From positions 1 to 35,323 of the forward strand of contig JAUXEM010000015.1 of NCBI GenBank assembly GCA_030620515.1: a stretch of 35,323 nucleotides of DNA, read 5' to 3'. Below, one piece after another: positions 32,507-35,323 of this stretch. The notes beneath the pieces were generated by a model, which was given only the letters and a program-made list of their open reading frames with translations, did no database searches and had not been told where the DNA came from. The translations under genes were made by a program, and so were the position numbers. Each line of letters starts with the position of its first letter. Position 1 is the stretch's first letter. This DNA is from Salinivirgaceae bacterium. Lineage in GTDB: Bacteria > Bacteroidota > Bacteroidia > Bacteroidales > SZUA-534.

Positions 32507-33472
32507 ATGAAAAAAATTTTAACAATTTTACTTGTAGTTGCTGCCATAGCTAATAGCTATGGTCAAGCAAAGAAACCTACCATTATGGTAGTACCCAGCG
32601 ACAGACTGTGTATTAGCAAAAATTTTAGTATGACTTTCGATAATCAGGGAACTGAGATTGTTTTACCCGATTACAAAAAAGCTTTGCAAACCGATGGCGA
32701 TTTAAGACTTATTATTTCAAAGATGAGTGGTATTATGGCCGACCGTGGTTTTCCATTGAAAGATTTGGAGCAAGAACTCAAAAATTTAGAACAACAAGCT
32801 GCCGAAACTAGTATGATGATGAGTAAAGGCGGTAGTGAGCTGGCCGAATCGCCAATTGATATGCTAAAGCGTACTGCTAAGGCCGATATTATTATGGACT
32901 TAGACTTTGAGATAAAGCAGCAAGGACCACGTAAATATATTGTATTTACTTTAAATGGTTTAGATGCCTATACCAGTAAAAATGTTGCAAGTGCAGCCGG
33001 TACTGGTGCACCTAGTTCTGCAGCAGCACCCGAATTGTTACTTGAAGAAGCTGTATTAAGCTATATGGATGAGTTTAACGGTCGTTTAATGACTCATTTT
33101 GAAGATATGTTTGCCAAAGGACGCGAGGTTAAAGTTATGGTTAAAGTATGGGACTCGGCTGAATATGACCTTGAAGATGAATTTGACCTTAATGGCGAAA
33201 CCGATGAGTTTGGTATTTTTATAGAAGATTGGATGGCTGATAATACTGTTGAAGGTCGTTTTAATTTATCGGATGGTACAAGTAACTTTCAAAAATACGA
33301 GCAAGTACGTATTCCTATGTTTTATGAACGTAATGGTAAGCAAAGAGCTATGGATACACGCCGTTTTGTAAATAACTTACGTAAATATTTAGCCAAGGAA
33401 CCATTTATGATGGAGTGTAAAGTTTATATGCGTGGTTTAGGAGAGGCTCATTTAATTATAGGTGAAAAATAA
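32507..33472 (+). CDS. DUF6175 family exported protein, cluster gene 3
   Basis: 321 residues with signal peptide (about 1-19, IANSYGQ). The mature start KKPTIMVVPSDRLC, the ADRGFPLKDLEQELKNL segment, and ADIIMDLDFEIKQQGPRKYI match what I recall of the DUF6175 family of Bacteroidota. The alternation of a PxIMVxPS strand with an amphipathic helix resembles the nucleotide-free fold of CsgG/LpoB-type periplasmic proteins, but this is inference. The C-terminal half (VKVMVKVWDSAEYDLEDEF ... FMMECKVYMRGLGEAHLIIG) may be a second domain. The next gene begins 5 bases after its stop, so they are coupled. Confidence 0.78.
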   Translation: MKKILTILLVVAAIANSYGQAKKPTIMVVPSDRLCISKNFSMTFDNQGTEIVLPDYKKALQTDGDLRLIISKMSGIMADRGFPLKDLEQELKNLEQQAAETSMMMSKGGSELAESPIDMLKRTAKADIIMDLDFEIKQQGPRKYIVFTLNGLDAYTSKNVASAAGTGAPSSAAAPELLLEEAVLSYMDEFNGRLMTHFEDMFAKGREVKVMVKVWDSAEYDLEDEFDLNGETDEFGIFIEDWMADNTVEGRFNLSDGTSNFQKYEQVRIPMFYERNGKQRAMDTRRFVNNLRKYLAKEPFMMECKVYMRGLGEAHLIIGEK

Positions 33473-33477
33473 GAATT

Positions 33478-35031
33478 ATGAAAAGACTATTAGTTTTTCT
33501 AACAGTAATTGCCTTTGGTTTTTCGGGAACCCTTTTTGCCCAAAATAGTGAAGGTAAAGCCGACGATGCGGCACGAATTTCTATTACTCCACAAGTTACG
33601 GCTCAGGAGATACCTCAAGGAGCAAAGAATATGCTTATGAATAAAATGAAACAGATTTGCACTAAAAATGGTTTGGCCGGCGACGGAAATAATCCTTTCT
33701 TTATTATGGATGCTACTGTCGATATTTTATCGAAAGAGCTAACTCCTACGGCTCCGCCAATGCATGCTTTATACTTATCGGTTAACTTTTTTATTAAAGA
33801 TGCTAAAAGTGGTGCTATATATAGTGAGTCGAGTATTGAAATAAAAGGAGTTGGAAAAAACGAAACCAAAGCATACTCACAAGCTCTGAAAAATATAAAT
33901 ACTAGTAAAGGGCAATTTAAAGCCATGGTTGAAAAAGGTAAAGTTAAAATCATTGAATTTTATAATTCAGAGTGCGATTTCATTATCTCAAAAGCTACAG
34001 CATTGCATAAACAAGGAAACAATGCAGATGCTATTAAAGTATTAGAATCGGTGCCTTCAGTTAGTAAAGAATGTTTTGCAAAGTGTATGGAGCTTTTATC
34101 GGAAATAGAACCACCTGTTGAACCTGTTGCCACAACAACAGCAGCTTCATCTGGTAGTACTCCAACAAATGCAATAAGTGGCGAAATGGAAATTGACACC
34201 GATATTTTCTTAGTTTACTTGGGTAGCAAAACCCTTGGTGATAAAATGCTACTTAATTTTGAGTTTGAAAATAGAGGAGATAAAGATTATGAACTTGACG
34301 ATTATGTATTTGATACACGCATTGTTGACCAAAACGGAGCTGCTCACAAAACACTTTCTCAAAGCGTTGGTGAAAATGTTGGAGCAAAAGCACGCTTCAC
34401 TATTATACCAGGTGTTCCGGTGAAATCGGCTTTTGAGTTTCCTGTAGTAGATGCTGTTACTATGTTTGAATACAAGTATAAAGACCGCATTTTTAGGTTA
34501 AAAGATGTTCAACTTACCGGTAGTACTCAAAAAAGTAATGGTAATTCAACATCAAATGCAAGTGCATCCGTTAGCAATTCTGGTAGTTATTCTAATCTTG
34601 TGGGTTACGATGGAGCAAAAGTGGTTTTTAATAAAACTACAAAATATGGAAATTTAAGACTACCCATGAATGAGTTTGGAGAATTCGGTGGTGATAGATC
34701 TTTTAAAGGGAAAATAGTTAGATACCAGTTTTCGACATCTGCTGATAATAACCCTGAGTATATTTTAATGATGGCAAAAAAAGCACTGGCGAATAAAGGC
34801 TATGAAATTTTAGTCTCGCAAGAGAGTCTGGATCAGTTTTTTGAGGAGAAGTATTTTAAAAGACTTGATAATCATAGGTTTGGAAGTAAATGGGGATTTT
34901 TTCAAAATTCTAATTGTACATATCTAATAGCTAAAACAAGTAGTGGCAATAAGGATATTTATGTATCGATTTATATATGGGCAGAAAAGGATTATACCGG
35001 TATTAATCAAGATGTGGTTGAAGTAGAATAA
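33478..35031 (+). CDS. Exported multidomain protein with DUF4892-like C-terminus, cluster gene 4
   Basis: 517 residues in at least three parts after the signal peptide (about 1-21, GTLFAQ). Residues 30-205: a FlgT/CsgG-accessory-like domain (ARISITPQVTAQEIPQGAKN; APPMHALYLSVNFFIKD; KGVGKNETKAYSQALKNIN) ending in a short helical repeat (HKQGNNADAIKVLESVP). Residues 235-345: a beta-sandwich (GDKMLLNFEFENRGDKDYELDDYVF) of DUF4352-like look. Residues 375-517: a domain resembling DUF4892 (SFKGKIVRYQFS ... MMAKKALANKGYEILVSQ ... DIYVSIYIWAEKDYTGINQDV then VEVE), which in other proteins precedes OmpA-type domains. Serine/threonine-rich linkers separate the parts. Last gene of the cluster; a terminator follows at 35052-35090. 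Confidence 0.72.
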   Translation: MKRLLVFLTVIAFGFSGTLFAQNSEGKADDAARISITPQVTAQEIPQGAKNMLMNKMKQICTKNGLAGDGNNPFFIMDATVDILSKELTPTAPPMHALYLSVNFFIKDAKSGAIYSESSIEIKGVGKNETKAYSQALKNINTSKGQFKAMVEKGKVKIIEFYNSECDFIISKATALHKQGNNADAIKVLESVPSVSKECFAKCMELLSEIEPPVEPVATTTAASSGSTPTNAISGEMEIDTDIFLVYLGSKTLGDKMLLNFEFENRGDKDYELDDYVFDTRIVDQNGAAHKTLSQSVGENVGAKARFTIIPGVPVKSAFEFPVVDAVTMFEYKYKDRIFRLKDVQLTGSTQKSNGNSTSNASASVSNSGSYSNLVGYDGAKVVFNKTTKYGNLRLPMNEFGEFGGDRSFKGKIVRYQFSTSADNNPEYILMMAKKALANKGYEILVSQESLDQFFEEKYFKRLDNHRFGSKWGFFQNSNCTYLIAKTSSGNKDIYVSIYIWAEKDYTGINQDVVEVE

Positions 35032-35051
35032 TATTTTAAGTATAAAAGTTT

Positions 35052-35090
35052 AAGGCTTTCTAGTTAATTTTTGACAGCCTTTTCTTTTTT
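35052..35090 (+). terminator. Terminator of the envelope cluster
   Basis: AAGGCT (35052-35057) pairs with AGCCTT (35076-35081) around an 18-base loop, followed by TTCTTTTTTTATTTTTCTTT. The stem is short but the T-rich tail is strong. It lies at the junction with the convergent minus-strand gene. Confidence 0.55.
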
Positions 35091-35323
35091 TATTTTTCTT
35101 TAATGTTTTTCAGTAAATCTCTAATCTCTTTTAATAATTCAACTGATTCACCTTCTTGGACTGATTGTTTCTGAATTGACATAAACCCTTCGGTTTTAAG
35201 CAGAGTTCGCTGGTTTAAAACCGCCTTTTTAAATTCTAAAGCATTAATTATACCAACCAAACGCATATCACTCATGCCTTGTGGATTACTTTGCCCAGCT
35301 GTTTCAACTTTTAAAACTCGTAA
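35090..35323 (-). CDS. Partial minus-strand gene, C-terminal end only
   Basis: The frame is open from the right window edge to the TAA at 35090-35092, giving at least 77 residues; the start lies outside the window. An internal Met (35273-35275) could also be taken as a start, but the open frame continues upstream of it with plausible residues (LRVLKVETAGQSNPQG). The end is acidic and helical (ESVELLKEIRDLLKNIKEK), possibly a short coiled coil. I do not recognise the family. It is convergent with the envelope cluster and shares the terminator region. Confidence 0.45.
   Translation of the reverse strand, partial: LRVLKVETAGQSNPQGMSDMRLVGIINALEFKKAVLNQRTLLKTEGFMSIQKQSVQEGESVELLKEIRDLLKNIKEK

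Noticed and set aside
33615-34199. Two antisense frames opposite the last gene of the envelope cluster
   Set aside because: They are shadows of the well-supported plus-strand gene and show no recognisable domains.

Overview
The window looks like chromosome of an AT-rich member of the Bacteroidota, probably a marine or anaerobic Bacteroidales/Marinilabiliales-type organism. This rests on families largely confined to that phylum (DUF4293, DUF4301, DUF6175, a complete bat aerotolerance operon), weak or absent Shine-Dalgarno sequences, and TAnnTTTG-like -7 boxes shortly before several genes. No rRNA, tRNA, CRISPR array, phage or complete insertion sequence was seen. Most genes are housekeeping or envelope genes; intergenic space is rich in palindromic and degenerate repeats.

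Layout. 1-589 is non-coding and holds a nested inverted-repeat (MITE-like) element. 590-4127 carries four co-directional genes: a pabA/trpG-type glutamine amidotransferase, a DUF4293 membrane protein, a coiled-coil lipoprotein and a TPR protein. 4128-4493 holds a decayed C-terminal piece of a glycyl radical enzyme, followed at 4494-5400 by a lysine exporter LysO split into two overlapping genes. A secreted S37-type peptidase, a DMT-family exporter and a DUF4301 protein follow to 10005. 10471-14282 carries a TPR protein, a PLP enzyme of the threonine synthase family (possibly a cysteate synthase) and a DUF368/PopT undecaprenyl-phosphate transporter. aroE (14670) has a roughly 150-bp MITE directly in front of it. 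On the minus strand lie a TPR sensor histidine kinase (15579-17570) and truA (19048-19797), with a REP-associated tyrosine transposase (RAYT, 18244-18894) between them.

20131-28584 is the bat operon in the order moxR, DUF58, a small BatD-like membrane protein, batA, batB, batC, batD, batE, with near-zero spacing and one likely internal promoter before batD. A 1.5-kb gene-poor stretch follows, containing two copies of a roughly 145-bp sequence and a possible minus-strand gene remnant. The right end (30089-35031) is a four-gene cluster of exported proteins: an outer-membrane barrel protein, a small LPP20-like protein, a DUF6175 protein and a multidomain protein ending in a DUF4892-like domain. 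Its function is unknown to me, and it is the best candidate here for an undescribed envelope system. A partial minus-strand gene runs off the right edge.

The most notable observations are the glycyl-radical-enzyme fossil, the RAYT gene carrying REP-like palindromes and tandem repeats inside its own coding sequence, the interleaved (pseudoknot-type) palindrome between aroE and the kinase gene, and the four-gene envelope cluster. No database or folding program was available, so all family names rest on recognition of motifs in the translated sequence.
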